Shown here: piece after piece, positions 6,809 through 16,203 of the stretch | Layout: each line of letters opens with the position of its first letter | How positions within the stretch are numbered: position 1 is the stretch's first letter | Origin: Aquabacterium parvum | Lineage (GTDB): Bacteria > Pseudomonadota > Gammaproteobacteria > Burkholderiales > Burkholderiaceae_C | Reading direction: 5' to 3' | Assembly (NCBI RefSeq): GCF_001447195.1 | Contig: NZ_LFRI01000516.1 | Span: 1-64,000 of the forward strand | Length of the DNA: 64,000 bases | Program-made: the position numbers and the translations under genes | The notes under the pieces: model-generated | What the model saw: the letters and a program-made list of their open reading frames with translations, nothing else | Told to the model about the DNA's origin: nothing | Database searches by the model: none

Positions 6809-9264
6809 GATGGCACCCGGTACGGTGGGTCAGACAAGTCGACGAAGGACTCATCTGGTTGATCGGGCGGACCTGGTGGCGGCGTGGGCTGCGCCTGCGC
6901 CGCTGCGGCCACCGTTTGCGGACGCGGTGCGGTGGGTGCCGGCTGCGTGGCGCCTGCGGCCACCGCAGCGGGCGCCGCACCAGCCGCCGCAGCGGCACCC
7001 ACTGGCGCCCCACCCTGCGGGCTGGCCACCGGCGAAACCGGCTGGCGCCCGGAGAGCGCCGCCATCACCTGGGCCTTGGGCCCGCTGGCCACCACGCGGC
7101 CCGAGTCCACCACGATGACGTGGTCCACCAGCTCCAGCAGCGCCGGCCGGTGCGTGACCACCACCAAGGTGCGCTTGGGCAAGATGCCCGAGAGGCGCCG
7201 CACGAAGTCCACCTCAGCCTGCGCGTCCATCGCGCTGGTCGGCTCGTCCATCAGCAGCACCGCGGGCTTGGTGATCAGGCAGCGCGCCAGGGCCACCAGC
7301 TGGCGCTGGCCACCCGAGAGCATGCAACCGCCCTCGCCCACCTGCATGTCCAGACCCATGGGGTGGTTGGCCACCACCTTGTCCAGGCCCGTCATCTGCA
7401 GCACCGAGGCCAGCAGGCGCGGGTCTGCATGCGCTCGGCCCAGGATGACGTTGTCGCGCAGCGTGCCGGTGAACAGGCGCGGCTCCTGCGCGACGAAGCC
7501 CACGTGGGCACGGTAATCGGTCGGGTCCACCTGCCGCAGGTCCAGGCCATCGACCTCGACCATGCCGTCGGTCGGCTGGTAGAGCCCGGCCAGCAAGCGC
7601 AGCACGGTCGACTTGCCACTGCCCATCTTGCCCAGGATGGCCACGCGCTGGCCCGGCAGGATGTTGACGTTCAAATCCTTGAGCACCGACTGCGCGTGGT
7701 CGTGCGCGCCCTTGGGGTAGGCGAACGACACCTCGCGCAAGGCCAGTTGCCCGCGCAGCTTGGGCATGGGCAGGTAGGGCCGGTCGGGCACGCGCTCCGA
7801 AGGTAGGCCCATGATGCGGTCGAGCATGCGCAAGGCCGCGCGCGCGCCCTGGTAGCGCGTCGCCAGGCTGATGACGCTGCCCAGTGGCGCCACCGCACGC
7901 CCCGCGAACATCACCGAGCCGATCAGCGCGCCACCGGTGATGACGCCGTCGTGCACCAGGTGCACGCCCCACACCAGCATCACCACCGTGATGAGTTGCT
8001 GCGACACCGTAGAAGCGTTGTTGACCCAGCTGGAGAGCGCCCTGGCCCGCACGCTCGACTGCGACGCCGCGGCGTTGGCCTCTTCATAGCGGCGCAGGAA
8101 GTGCCCGGCGGCCCCCGCAGCGCGGATGTCCTCGATGCCTTCCACGGCCTCGACCATCACGCCCTGCATGTCCGCGTGCTGCTTGACGTTGGCGTTGAGC
8201 AGCTTGGCCAGCACACCCTGGATCAGCCACGACAGCCCCAGCAGCACCGGCACCGCGATCACCAGCACCCAGCCCAGCGGGCCCGCGGTGATGAAGGTCA
8301 TGGCGATGAACAGGAACACGAACGGCAGGTCGGTCAGCGTCGACAGCGTGGCCGAGGCGCTGAAGTCGCGCACCGTCTCGATCTGCGTGAGCTGGTGCGT
8401 GAAGCTGCCCGACGAATCGGGCCGGTTCTCCAGTCGCAGGCTCAATGCCTTCTTGAACAGGATGTTGCCCAGCATCAGGTCGGCCTTCTTGCCGGCCAGG
8501 TCAAGCAAGTGGCTGCGCAACTGGCGCGCCAGCAGGTCGAAGACCAGGGCCACGAACACACCGGCCGCCAGCGACCACAGCGTCACCAGCGCCTGGTGCG
8601 GGATCACGCGGTCGAACACCACCGACGAGAACAGACCTGTGACCAGCATCAGCACGTTGGTCAGCAGCGCTGCGATCATCGCCGAGCGGTAGTACGGCAT
8701 GAAGCGCTTGAGCGTGTGCCACAGCCAGTGGCCATCGGGCTCGGTGAACTCGCCGTCGCGGTGCACCGTCTCGCTGGCCGTGGGCGAGGCCATCAGCGCA
8801 AAACCCGTGTACTCGACCAGCAGGTCGGCCGCAGCCGCCTCCATGGTGATGCCTTCCACGGGCATCACCACCTCATAACGTTCCTGCCCAGGCGATGCCG
8901 CATCCGACTCGATGCGACGCACCAGGATGCAGACCTCGCCACCACGCAGCAGCAGCACCACCGGGAACAGCAGCCCCAGGATCTGGTGCGGCTCGCGCTT
9001 GACGATGGCCGCCTGGAACCCCGCGTCGCGCATCACGCGCACCGCGTTGGTCGGCATCAGCGGCGAGGTGAAACCGGTTTCGCCCAACAAGGAAGCCGCC
9101 GTGCGCTCGCGCCCATGGTGACGGCACAGCCACAGCAGCGCGTCCAGCAGCGGGTCTTCCGCGCGCGCATCCGCCGCCGTGCCCGGCGCGGGCTCGGTGT
9201 TGCCAGGCGGCACCGTGGTGTCGGCCGGCAGCTCGGTGGGGGGGGCGCTGTCCTGCTGCGTCAA
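6805..9264 (-). CDS. Type I secretion ABC permease/ATPase with C39-like domain
   Basis: An 819-residue exporter of the HlyB/LapB kind. Residues about 35-170 look like the C39-like domain of RTX and adhesin exporters: the fold is suggested, but no peptidase Cys/His motif is visible, so it probably docks substrate without cleaving it. Transmembrane helices follow (about 190-460), then the ATPase with Walker A GKMGSGKST (about 545), signature LSGGQ (about 649) and Walker B VLLMDEPTSAMD. A tail of about 80 residues rich in Ala and Pro follows the ATPase, which is unusual. The start is TTG at 9264, supported by GGAG six bases upstream; no ATG lies nearby. It follows the GT41 gene by 37 bp. Confidence 0.92.
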   Translation of the reverse strand: MTQQDSAPPTELPADTTVPPGNTEPAPGTAADARAEDPLLDALLWLCRHHGRERTAASLLGETGFTSPLMPTNAVRVMRDAGFQAAIVKREPHQILGLLFPVVLLLRGGEVCILVRRIESDAASPGQERYEVVMPVEGITMEAAAADLLVEYTGFALMASPTASETVHRDGEFTEPDGHWLWHTLKRFMPYYRSAMIAALLTNVLMLVTGLFSSVVFDRVIPHQALVTLWSLAAGVFVALVFDLLARQLRSHLLDLAGKKADLMLGNILFKKALSLRLENRPDSSGSFTHQLTQIETVRDFSASATLSTLTDLPFVFLFIAMTFITAGPLGWVLVIAVPVLLGLSWLIQGVLAKLLNANVKQHADMQGVMVEAVEGIEDIRAAGAAGHFLRRYEEANAAASQSSVRARALSSWVNNASTVSQQLITVVMLVWGVHLVHDGVITGGALIGSVMFAGRAVAPLGSVISLATRYQGARAALRMLDRIMGLPSERVPDRPYLPMPKLRGQLALREVSFAYPKGAHDHAQSVLKDLNVNILPGQRVAILGKMGSGKSTVLRLLAGLYQPTDGMVEVDGLDLRQVDPTDYRAHVGFVAQEPRLFTGTLRDNVILGRAHADPRLLASVLQMTGLDKVVANHPMGLDMQVGEGGCMLSGGQRQLVALARCLITKPAVLLMDEPTSAMDAQAEVDFVRRLSGILPKRTLVVVTHRPALLELVDHVIVVDSGRVVASGPKAQVMAALSGRQPVSPVASPQGGAPVGAAAAAGAAPAAVAAGATQPAPTAPRPQTVAAAAQAQPTPPPGPPDQPDESFVDLSDPPYRVPS

Positions 9265-9301
9265 GTAGAACTCCGTCGCGTCACGTCGTCGCTGTGGGGC
9301 C

Positions 9302-11185
9302 TCAGCCCTCGCTCAGGGTGCCGGCCACGAGGGCCTCGAGTTGGTTTTCAAGGTCGCGCACCAGGCCCGGCGTGTCGAACAGCGGGGTCTGGAACCGGTG
9401 CTCGGCCAGGTAGCGGCGGTGGCTGGCCACGCGCGCCGGCTCGCGGCCCAGCGTGATCGCCATGCGCTCGTAGGCCTCGGGGCTGTCGGTCACCAGGTCG
9501 GGCAGGCCGACCGCGTGCAACAGGCTGCCCGCCATGCGCGACACGAAGGTGCGCCCCGAGCAGGTCAGGATGGGCACGCCCATGAACAACACGTCGTTGG
9601 CCGTGGTGCCCGCGTTGTAGGGGAAGGTGTCGAGGATCAAATCGGCCGCCGTGAAGCGGGCCAGGTAGTCGGCTGGTGCCACACGCGGCGCGAAGTTCAG
9701 CCGAGCCGGGTCCACGCCATGGGCGCTCGCCTCGGCGCGCATGTTGGCCTCGGCCCAGCGGTTGTCGGCCAGCAGCCACAGCACGCTGCCCGGCACCTGC
9801 GCCAGCACGCGCATCCACAGCTGGAACAGCGCCTGCCCCATCTTGAAGTTGTTGTTGAACGAGCAGTAGACGAAGCCCTCTTCGGGCAGGCCGCACTGCG
9901 CCCGCGTGGGCGGCTCGGATGCCACGCGCTGGCGGTCGCTCGACTGGAAGCACTTGCTCAGGTAGAGCGGCCGCTCGGTCATGTAGGGCAGCAGCTCGGG
10001 CGGCATCACGAAGCGGTCGGCGATGACGCGGTCAATCGACGGCAGGCCCGTGGTGCCCGGAAAGCCCAGGTAGGTCAGTTGATGCCGCGCAGGACGCCAG
10101 CTCAGGATGTCGGCGCGCGCGCCCGAGGTCAGGCCCTGCAGGTCGATCAGCACGTCGATGTCGTCGGCAGCGATGCGGCGCGCCACGGCCTCGTCGCTCA
10201 GGCTGGCCACGGGCACGTGGTGATCGAGCGATCCACGGATACGGGCCTGCAGCGCGCTGCCGTCCTCGCGGCTCCAGCAATAGGCAAAGGTCTCGAAGCG
10301 GCTTCGGTCGATCAGCTCGATGAGCTCGACCGTCAGCAGCCCGACGGCGTGCATGCACAGGTCGCCCGACAGGAAGGCCAGGCGCAGCTTGCCGGGACGC
10401 TGGCGCACCGGGGCAGCCAGTTTGGTGGTCACGGGCTTGACGCGCTCGTGCACGAAGGTGCGCGCGGCCAGCAGCTGCATGGCCGGGTCGTCGCTGGCGC
10501 CCAGCATGGCCAAGGGCGAGGTGCCCAACTGCAGCGCGCAGGGCGTCACGCCAGGCACGGGTGCGTAGACCGGCCATTCGCACTGCTTCTGGCGGATGTG
10601 CACCAGGTGCTGGATGACCCGCGACTGATCGGGCTGCAGCAGCAGGCTGCGCTTCATCGCGGCCTCGGACTCGTCGTAGCGGCGCTGCTGCTCGAGCATG
10701 CGCGCGGAATTGTTCAGGGCGTGCAGCGGCAGCTCCAGGTCCACCTGCTGCCCTGCCTGGCCTTGCTGCGCCGAGAGCTGCAGCACCATGTCCCAGGCAG
10801 CCAAGGCCTCGTCATGGCGGCCCTGGTGCTCCAGTTGGTGGCCCAGGTTCAGGTGCGCCTGCATGAAGCCTGGCGCCAGCTGCAAGGCCTCGCGGTAAGC
10901 GGCTTCGGCGGCCACGTGCTCGCCCATGCCGCCCAGCACCGTGCCGTGGTTGAACAGCGCGATGTGGCGTTGCGGCGACTGGGTGTTGGCCAGCCAGGCC
11001 TCATAGAGGTCGCGCACGAGCTCGGCACGCGCCACCACCTCGGGGCGCTGCGCCACCTCCAGCAAGCTCATCAAGGGCATCTGACCCGAGCGGGCTTGCG
11101 CCAGCGCCTGCTCGAACGCACTGGCGGCCAACGGCGGCTGCCCTGCCCCTTGGCGCATCAACTGATCGTCTCGGCTTCGGTCCAT
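9302..11185 (-). CDS. SPINDLY/OGT-type protein glycosyltransferase (GT41) with TPRs
   Basis: A 627-residue protein of the O-GlcNAc-transferase family. TPR-like helices occupy about residues 75-200 (AYREALQLAPGFMQAHLNLGHQLEHQGRHDEALAAW). The catalytic part carries family blocks TYLGFPGTTGLPSIDRVIADR, FVYCSFNNNFKM and ILDTFPYNAGTTANDVL. Family members attach a sugar to Ser/Thr (OGT, SPY) or Asn (HMW1C). As first gene of the type I secretion operon it most likely modifies the exported protein in the cytoplasm. The start is ATG at 11185, preceded by AGGA at suitable spacing; the GTG at 11191 is too close to it. Confidence 0.87.
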   Translation of the reverse strand: MDRSRDDQLMRQGAGQPPLAASAFEQALAQARSGQMPLMSLLEVAQRPEVVARAELVRDLYEAWLANTQSPQRHIALFNHGTVLGGMGEHVAAEAAYREALQLAPGFMQAHLNLGHQLEHQGRHDEALAAWDMVLQLSAQQGQAGQQVDLELPLHALNNSARMLEQQRRYDESEAAMKRSLLLQPDQSRVIQHLVHIRQKQCEWPVYAPVPGVTPCALQLGTSPLAMLGASDDPAMQLLAARTFVHERVKPVTTKLAAPVRQRPGKLRLAFLSGDLCMHAVGLLTVELIELIDRSRFETFAYCWSREDGSALQARIRGSLDHHVPVASLSDEAVARRIAADDIDVLIDLQGLTSGARADILSWRPARHQLTYLGFPGTTGLPSIDRVIADRFVMPPELLPYMTERPLYLSKCFQSSDRQRVASEPPTRAQCGLPEEGFVYCSFNNNFKMGQALFQLWMRVLAQVPGSVLWLLADNRWAEANMRAEASAHGVDPARLNFAPRVAPADYLARFTAADLILDTFPYNAGTTANDVLFMGVPILTCSGRTFVSRMAGSLLHAVGLPDLVTDSPEAYERMAITLGREPARVASHRRYLAEHRFQTPLFDTPGLVRDLENQLEALVAGTLSEG

Positions 11186-11311
11186 CGACACACGTCCTGT
11201 TCTGCCCCCTTGGCAGGCGCCATGGGGGATGTGTCGATGCTAGGCAAAGGGCCGTGGGGGCTTGAGCCGGATTACAGCGGCTGGAGGCGGCCAATTCTGG
11301 CCTCAGCCAAC

Positions 11312-11346
11312 AAAAAAGCCCCACCAGCGTGAGCGAGTGGGGCTTT
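11312..11346 (-). terminator. Terminator of tRNA-Gly/Cys unit 1
   Basis: AAAGCCCCAC and GTGGGGCTTT form a perfect 10-bp stem, followed on the minus strand by TTTTTTG, directly downstream of tRNA-Cys. A near copy ends the second unit. Confidence 0.85.
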
Positions 11347-11354
11347 GTTGATTC

Positions 11355-11428
11355 TGGAGGCGCGGCCCGGAGTCGAACCGGGCTAGACGGATTTGCAATC
11401 CGGTGCATAACCGCTTTGCTACCGCGCC
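11355..11428 (-). tRNA. tRNA-Cys (GCA), copy 1
   Basis: A 74-nt cloverleaf with encoded CCA end, acceptor GGCGCGG/CCGCGCC, anticodon GCA in the loop TTGCAAA, and the T-arm GGTTCGACTCC. It differs from copy 2 at one base in the variable loop (11385). Confidence 0.95.
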
Positions 11429-11438
11429 AGAGCTTGAA

Positions 11439-11474
11439 AAAAGGGAAGCCAAGTCAAACCGGGCTTCCCTTCGA
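11439..11474. repeat. Hairpin between tRNA-Cys and tRNA-Gly, copy 1
   Basis: AAGGGAAGCC and GGCTTCCCTT form a stem in the spacer between the two tRNAs. The same hairpin is present in the second unit near 12090-12117, so it is probably a processing signal in the co-transcript. Confidence 0.55.
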
Positions 11475-11477
11475 ATT

Positions 11478-11553
11478 TGGAGCGGGATAAGAGACTCGAA
11501 CTCTCGACCTATACCTTGGCAAGGTATCGCTCTACCAACTGAGCTAATCCCGC
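11478..11553 (-). tRNA. tRNA-Gly (GCC), copy 1
   Basis: A 76-nt cloverleaf with acceptor GCGGGAT/ATCCCGC, encoded CCA and anticodon GCC. It is identical to the copy at 12122-12197 and is co-transcribed with the downstream tRNA-Cys. Confidence 0.95.
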
Positions 11554-11651
11554 ATGTGTTGCAACAACTCAGAGCTTTGCAACGCTCGCTTGGCTGAACT
11601 TTTCAGTTTTTGCCTTGATCCCGTCTGGTGTCGCGATCAGCGAAGAACGCA

Positions 11652-11681
11652 ACTATACATCGAAATTCTCGGCTTTGGCAA
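11652..11681 (-). promoter_or_regulatory. Promoter of tRNA-Gly/Cys unit 1
   Basis: On the minus strand TTGCCA, an 18-bp spacer and TATAGT match a sigma70 promoter. The downstream stretch TTCTTCGCTGATC is shared with the promoter of unit 2. Confidence 0.65.
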
Positions 11682-11714
11682 GGTGTTGCAAGTTTTCATC
11701 GCCGTCGTGACGCG

Positions 11715-11757
11715 ACACCCCGCCTGCGGTGGGCCGCCAGGTCCAGCAGGCGGGTGT
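11715..11757. repeat. Inverted repeat upstream of tRNA-Leu
   Basis: Arms ACACCCCGCCTGC and GCAGGCGGGTGT pair with one bulged base. It lies between the divergent tRNA-Gly promoter and tRNA-Leu, with a TACACT -10-like hexamer for tRNA-Leu at 11773-11778. Its role is unknown. Confidence 0.45.
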
Positions 11758-11788
11758 TGCACCTGGCCGGCTTACACTTGCCGCCCAG

Positions 11789-11880
11789 GCCCCGATGGTG
11801 AAATCGGTAGACACAGCGGACTTAAAATCCGCCGCTTGCTGAAAGGCAGCGTGCCGGTTCGACCCCGGCTCGGGGCACCA
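11789..11880 (+). tRNA. tRNA-Leu (UAA)
   Basis: A 92-nt class II tRNA with long variable arm, acceptor GCCCCGA/TCGGGGC, encoded CCA and anticodon TAA. It is oriented opposite to the two Gly/Cys units that flank it. Confidence 0.95.
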
Positions 11881-11909
11881 ACACGCCCATGGCACCGAGG
11901 TGCCCAAAC

Positions 11910-11949
11910 AAAAAGCCCCACCAGCGCGAGCGAGTGGGGCTTCGTTTTT
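11910..11949. terminator. Bidirectional terminator between tRNA-Leu and tRNA-Cys copy 2
   Basis: AAGCCCCAC...GTGGGGCTT forms the stem, with an A run on the left and TTCGTTTTT on the right. It can end both the plus-strand tRNA-Leu and the minus-strand tRNA-Gly/Cys transcript. Confidence 0.8.
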
Positions 11950-11950
11950 C

Positions 11951-12024
11951 TGGAGGCGCGGCCCGGAGTCGAACCGGGCTGGACGGATTTGCAATCCGGT
12001 GCATAACCGCTTTGCTACCGCGCC
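11951..12024 (-). tRNA. tRNA-Cys (GCA), copy 2
   Basis: The same 74-nt cloverleaf as copy 1 with a single variable-loop substitution. The CCA end is encoded. Confidence 0.95.
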
Positions 12025-12121
12025 AGGGTGTTGAGAGTATCCAGCAAAACCGGCGGCAGGTGCGCACGCCATCGACTTCACCAGAGAAAAAGGGAAGCCT
12101 TTTGGGCTTCCCTTCGGAATG

Positions 12122-12197
12122 TGGAGCGGGATAAGAGACTCGAACTCTCGACCTATACCTTGGCAAGGTATCGCTCTACCAACTGAGCTAATCCCGC
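12122..12197 (-). tRNA. tRNA-Gly (GCC), copy 2
   Basis: Identical to copy 1 at 11478-11553. It is separated from tRNA-Cys copy 2 by 97 bp (49 bp in copy 1), a spacer that keeps the AAGGGAAGCC hairpin. Confidence 0.95.
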
Positions 12198-12281
12198 ATT
12201 TCGCAGGCTTCAGATTGCTCTTTCAGCCTACCGTCTTCGCTTGCGTTGATCGCGTTTGGCGCGTGATCAGCGAAGACCTGA

Positions 12282-12311
12282 ACTATAGCGCGTTTTTAGC
12301 GCCTTCGTCAA
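12282..12311 (-). promoter_or_regulatory. Promoter of tRNA-Gly/Cys unit 2
   Basis: On the minus strand TTGACG, an 18-bp spacer and TATAGT give a near-consensus sigma70 promoter just downstream of the lon stop codon. The following GTCTTCGCTGATC matches unit 1. Confidence 0.7.
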
Positions 12312-12327
12312 CGTGCTCTCAAAATTT

Positions 12328-14748
12328 TCAGTGTTTGAGCAACTCGTTGCTGACGGGCGACGCCGCGGCTTCCGGTTTGGCTTCCACGACCTTGGCTTCT
12401 TCTTCCGGCAGCGGCGTCGGCTGACGCTCCAGGGCCACCTCGAGCACCTTGTCGATCCACTTGACCGGCACGATCTCGATCTGGCTCTTGACGTTCTCGG
12501 GGATCTCTGCGAGGTCCTTGACGTTCTCTTCCGGGATCAGCACCGTCTTGATGCCACCACGGTGAGCCGCCAGCAACTTCTCCTTCAGACCACCGATGGC
12601 CGTGACCTCACCGCGCAGGGTGATTTCACCCGTCATGGCGACGTCAGCGCGCACCGGGATGCCCGTCAGCGCCGACACGAAAGCCGTGGTCATGGCCGCA
12701 CCGGCGGACGGACCGTCCTTGGGCGTGGCGCCATCGGGCACGTGGATGTGGATGTCGCGCTTCTCGAAGAGGTCGTCCGTGATGCCCAGGCGGCGAGCAC
12801 GTGAGCGCACCACCGAACGGGCGGCCTCGACCGACTCCTTCATCACGTCGCCCAGCTGACCCGTGCGGATGATGTTGCCCTTGCCCGGCATGATCGCGGC
12901 TTCGATGGTGAGCAGGTCGCCACCGACCTCGGTCCAGGCCAGACCCACGACCTGGCCCACCTGGTTTTCCTTGGTGGCCTCGCCGTAGCTGTACTTGCGC
13001 ACGCCCAGGAAGTCGTTGAGGTTCTCGTCGGTGACGACGACCTTCTCGGTGTGCTGCTTGAGCGCAAAGCCCTTGATCACCTTGCGGCAGATCTTGGAGA
13101 CCTCGCGTTCCAGCGAGCGCACGCCGGCCTCGCGGGTGTAGTAGCGGATGATGCCGCGGATGGCGCTTTCAGCCACCTCCAGCTCGCCTTCCTTCACCCC
13201 GTTGTTCTTGATCTGCTTGGGCAGCAGGTAGGTCTGAACAATGTGTACCTTCTCGTCTTCAGTGTAGCCCGCCAGGCGGATCACTTCCATCCGGTCCAGC
13301 AGCGCCGGCGGGATGTTCAGCGAGTTCGACGTGGCGACGAACATCACATCGGACAGGTCGAAGTCGACCTCGATGTAGTGGTCACCGAAGGTGTGGTTCT
13401 GTTCGGGGTCAAGCACTTCCAGCAGCGCCGAGGACGGATCGCCCCGGAAGTCCATGCCCAGCTTGTCGATCTCGTCGAGCAGGAACAGCGGGTTGCGCAC
13501 GCCCACCTTCGAGAGGCTCTGCAGCACCTTGCCCGGCATGGAGCCGATGTAGGTGCGGCGGTGGCCACGGATCTCGGCCTCGTCGCGCACGCCGCCCAGG
13601 GCCATGCGCACGAATTTGCGCCCGGTGGCGCGGGCGATGGACTGACCCAGCGAGGTCTTGCCCACGCCAGGGGGGCCGACCAGGCACAGGATCGGGGCCT
13701 TGACCTTGTCGACGCGCTGTTGCACAGCGAGGTACTCGAGGATGCGTTCCTTGACCTTGTCGAGGCCATAGTGCTCTTCGTTGAGCACGGTCTCGGCCAG
13801 GGCCAGGTCGTGCTTGACCTTGGACTTCTTGCTCCAGGGCAGGTTGACCAGGGTCTCGATGTAGTTGCGCACCACCGTGGCCTCGGCCGACATGGGCGAC
13901 ATCAGCTTGAGCTTCTTGAACTCGGCATCGACCTTCTTGCGCGCCTCCTTGGGCATGCGAGCGGACTCGATCTTCTTGGCGATCTCTTCGAGGTCAGCGC
14001 CCTCTTCGCCTTCACCGAGCTCCTTCTGGATGGCCTTGACCTGCTCGTTGAGGTAGTACTCGCGCTGCGACTTCTCCATCTGGCGCTTGACGCGACCACG
14101 GATGCGCTTTTCGACCTGCAGGATGTCGACTTCGTGCTCGAGCAACTCGAGCAGCTTTTCCAGGCGGGCGGACACGGTCACCAGGTCGAGCACCGACTGC
14201 TTGGCTTCGAGCTTGAGCGGCAGGTGGGCGGCGATGGTGTCGGCCAGGCGACCGGCGTCGTCGATGCCGGAGATCGAGGTGAGGATCTCGGGCGGGATCT
14301 TCTTGTTGAGCTTGACGTACTGGTCGAACTGCTGCGTCACGGCGCGGCGCAGGGCTTCGACTTCGGGCGTGACCTGGGCCTCGGGCGGCACGGGCACGAC
14401 CACCGAGGTGAAGAACTCACCGCTGTCGTCGATCGATTGCGTGTTGGCACGCTGCACGCCCTCGACCAGCACCTTCACGGTGCCGTCTGGCAGCTTGAGC
14501 ATCTGCAGGATGCTGGAGACGCAGCCGACGTCGAACATGTCGTCGGCCTTGGGCTCGTCCTTGCCGGCGGCCTTTTGCGCCACCAGCATGATCTGGCGGC
14601 CGGACTCCATGGCCGACTCGAGGGCCTTGATGGATTTGGGGCGTCCCACGAAAAGCGGGATGACCATGTGCGGGAAGACCACGACATCGCGCAGCGGCAG
14701 CAGCGGCAGCGAGATGGGATCGGAAGGAAGAATGGGGTGTCCAGACAT
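12328..14748 (-). CDS. lon: ATP-dependent protease Lon
   Basis: An 806-residue Lon A protease, slightly longer than the E. coli enzyme. Seen in order: the N-terminal LON substrate-binding domain ([23 protein letters not shown]), a coiled-coil segment, an AAA+ module with Walker A GPPGVGKT and Walker [10 protein letters not shown], and the C-terminal serine/lysine protease domain with PKDGPSAG around the catalytic Ser. It degrades unfolded and regulatory proteins in the cytosol. The start is ATG at 14748 ([11 protein letters not shown]); the open frame extends 9 codons further upstream without better support. It lies downstream of clpX in the conserved tig-clpP-clpX-lon order, with a hairpin in between. 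Confidence 0.97.
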   Translation of the reverse strand: MSGHPILPSDPISLPLLPLRDVVVFPHMVIPLFVGRPKSIKALESAMESGRQIMLVAQKAAGKDEPKADDMFDVGCVSSILQMLKLPDGTVKVLVEGVQRANTQSIDDSGEFFTSVVVPVPPEAQVTPEVEALRRAVTQQFDQYVKLNKKIPPEILTSISGIDDAGRLADTIAAHLPLKLEAKQSVLDLVTVSARLEKLLELLEHEVDILQVEKRIRGRVKRQMEKSQREYYLNEQVKAIQKELGEGEEGADLEEIAKKIESARMPKEARKKVDAEFKKLKLMSPMSAEATVVRNYIETLVNLPWSKKSKVKHDLALAETVLNEEHYGLDKVKERILEYLAVQQRVDKVKAPILCLVGPPGVGKTSLGQSIARATGRKFVRMALGGVRDEAEIRGHRRTYIGSMPGKVLQSLSKVGVRNPLFLLDEIDKLGMDFRGDPSSALLEVLDPEQNHTFGDHYIEVDFDLSDVMFVATSNSLNIPPALLDRMEVIRLAGYTEDEKVHIVQTYLLPKQIKNNGVKEGELEVAESAIRGIIRYYTREAGVRSLEREVSKICRKVIKGFALKQHTEKVVVTDENLNDFLGVRKYSYGEATKENQVGQVVGLAWTEVGGDLLTIEAAIMPGKGNIIRTGQLGDVMKESVEAARSVVRSRARRLGITDDLFEKRDIHIHVPDGATPKDGPSAGAAMTTAFVSALTGIPVRADVAMTGEITLRGEVTAIGGLKEKLLAAHRGGIKTVLIPEENVKDLAEIPENVKSQIEIVPVKWIDKVLEVALERQPTPLPEEEAKVVEAKPEAAASPVSNELLKH

Positions 14749-14800
14749 GATGGGCTCACTTTCTCTGAAGCCCACTTGGGGCCTCAGTGGCTAAACACAA

Positions 14801-14844
14801 GGGCACCGCGAAAACCCGTTTGGAAAAGGTTCTCAGCGGTGCCC
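14801..14844 (-). terminator. Hairpin between clpX and lon
   Basis: GGGCACCGC and GCGGTGCCC form a 9-bp stem with a long loop. The T tract is weak, so it may be an attenuator or an mRNA-stability element rather than a full terminator. Confidence 0.4.
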
Positions 14845-14866
14845 CACGGAGCGCATTCAATCGCGC

Positions 14867-16144
14867 TCAGGCACTGGCCTTGGCCTGTTCCCGATACACC
14901 AGCAATGGCTTGGCGTTTTCCTCAATGGTGGATTCATCCAGCACAACTTTTTGCACGCCCTCCTGTGTGGGAAGTTCGAACATGGTGTCCAGCAACGATT
15001 GTTCCAGGATGGAACGCAGGCCACGGGCACCGGTTTTGCGCGCCAGTGCCTTGCGGGCGATGGCGGCCAGGGCGGCCGGCCGGATTTCCAGCTCGACACC
15101 GTCCATGTTCAGCAACTGCTGGTACTGCTTGACCAGCGCGTTCTTGGGTTCGGTCAGGATCTTGACCAGGGCATCTTCGGTCAACTCGCCCAGCGTGGCC
15201 ACCACCGGGAGGCGGCCCACCAATTCGGGGATCAGACCGAACTTGATGATGTCTTCGGGCTCGACCTCGCGGAAGACCTCACCGGCCTTGCGATCGTCCT
15301 TGCTCTGAACCGATGCGCCAAAGCCGATGCCCGACTTGATCGAGCGGTTCTGGATGACCTTTTCCAGGCCATCGAAAGCACCGCCGCAGATGAACAGGAT
15401 GTTGGTCGTGTCGATCTGCAGGAAGTCCTGGTTGGGATGCTTGCGGCCGCCTTGCGGGGGCACCGAAGCCATCGTGCCTTCGATGAGCTTGAGCAGGGCC
15501 TGCTGCACGCCTTCACCCGACACGTCACGCGTGATGGACGGGTTGTCGGACTTGCGCGAAATCTTGTCGATCTCGTCGATGTAGACGATGCCGCGCTGGG
15601 CCTTGTCCACTTCGTAATTGCAGTTCTGCAGCAGCTTCTGGATGATGTTCTCGACGTCTTCGCCCACGTAACCGGCTTCGGTCAGCGTGGTGGCGTCGGC
15701 GATCACGAAGGGCACGTTGAGCAGGCGGGCCAGGGTTTGGGCCAGCAGCGTCTTGCCGGAACCCGTGGGGCCGATCAGCAGGATGTTGCTCTTGTTGAGC
15801 TCGATGTCGGGCTTCTTGCCGTCGCCCGAGCCCATGTGCTTGAGCCGCTTGTAGTGGTTGTAGACCGCCACCGACAGCGTGCGCTTGGCCGTGTCCTGGC
15901 CGATCACGTACTGATCGAGGCTGGCCTTGATTTCGCCGGGGGTGGGCAGGTCACCGCGCGAGGGCCTGGTCTGCTCGGACTCCGCCGCCACTTCGTCGCG
16001 GATGATGTCGTTGCACAGGTCGATGCACTCGTCGCAGATGAAGACCGACGGTCCGGCGATGAGTTTCTTGACCTCGTGCTGACTCTTCCCGCAGAAGGAG
16101 CAGTAGAGGATTTTTTCGCTGGAAGAGCCTTTTTTGTCTGCCAT
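14867..16144 (-). CDS. clpX: ClpX, ATPase subunit of the ClpXP protease
   Basis: A 425-residue AAA+ unfoldase. The N-terminal zinc-binding domain shows CSFCGK...CDEC (about residues 15-40). The ATPase has Walker A GPTGSGKT, the pore motif GYVGED and Walker [10 protein letters not shown]. The IGF loop that contacts ClpP appears as IGFG within [10 protein letters not shown]. It recognises tagged substrates, unfolds them and feeds them to ClpP, encoded 59 bp upstream. Length and motifs are normal. Confidence 0.97.
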   Translation of the reverse strand: MADKKGSSSEKILYCSFCGKSQHEVKKLIAGPSVFICDECIDLCNDIIRDEVAAESEQTRPSRGDLPTPGEIKASLDQYVIGQDTAKRTLSVAVYNHYKRLKHMGSGDGKKPDIELNKSNILLIGPTGSGKTLLAQTLARLLNVPFVIADATTLTEAGYVGEDVENIIQKLLQNCNYEVDKAQRGIVYIDEIDKISRKSDNPSITRDVSGEGVQQALLKLIEGTMASVPPQGGRKHPNQDFLQIDTTNILFICGGAFDGLEKVIQNRSIKSGIGFGASVQSKDDRKAGEVFREVEPEDIIKFGLIPELVGRLPVVATLGELTEDALVKILTEPKNALVKQYQQLLNMDGVELEIRPAALAAIARKALARKTGARGLRSILEQSLLDTMFELPTQEGVQKVVLDESTIEENAKPLLVYREQAKASA

Positions 16145-16203
16145 GGTGCAGGCCTGTCAGGTGTCGGCAAGGGCCGGAAAAGAGGATTGCGGAGAGGTGG
16201 TGC

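Noticed and set aside
9341-11332. Plus-strand open frame of 663 codons
   Set aside because: It is antisense to the GT41 gene and has no family-like sequence.
13051-15132. Plus-strand open frame of 693 codons
   Set aside because: It is antisense to lon and clpX, an artefact of codon bias.
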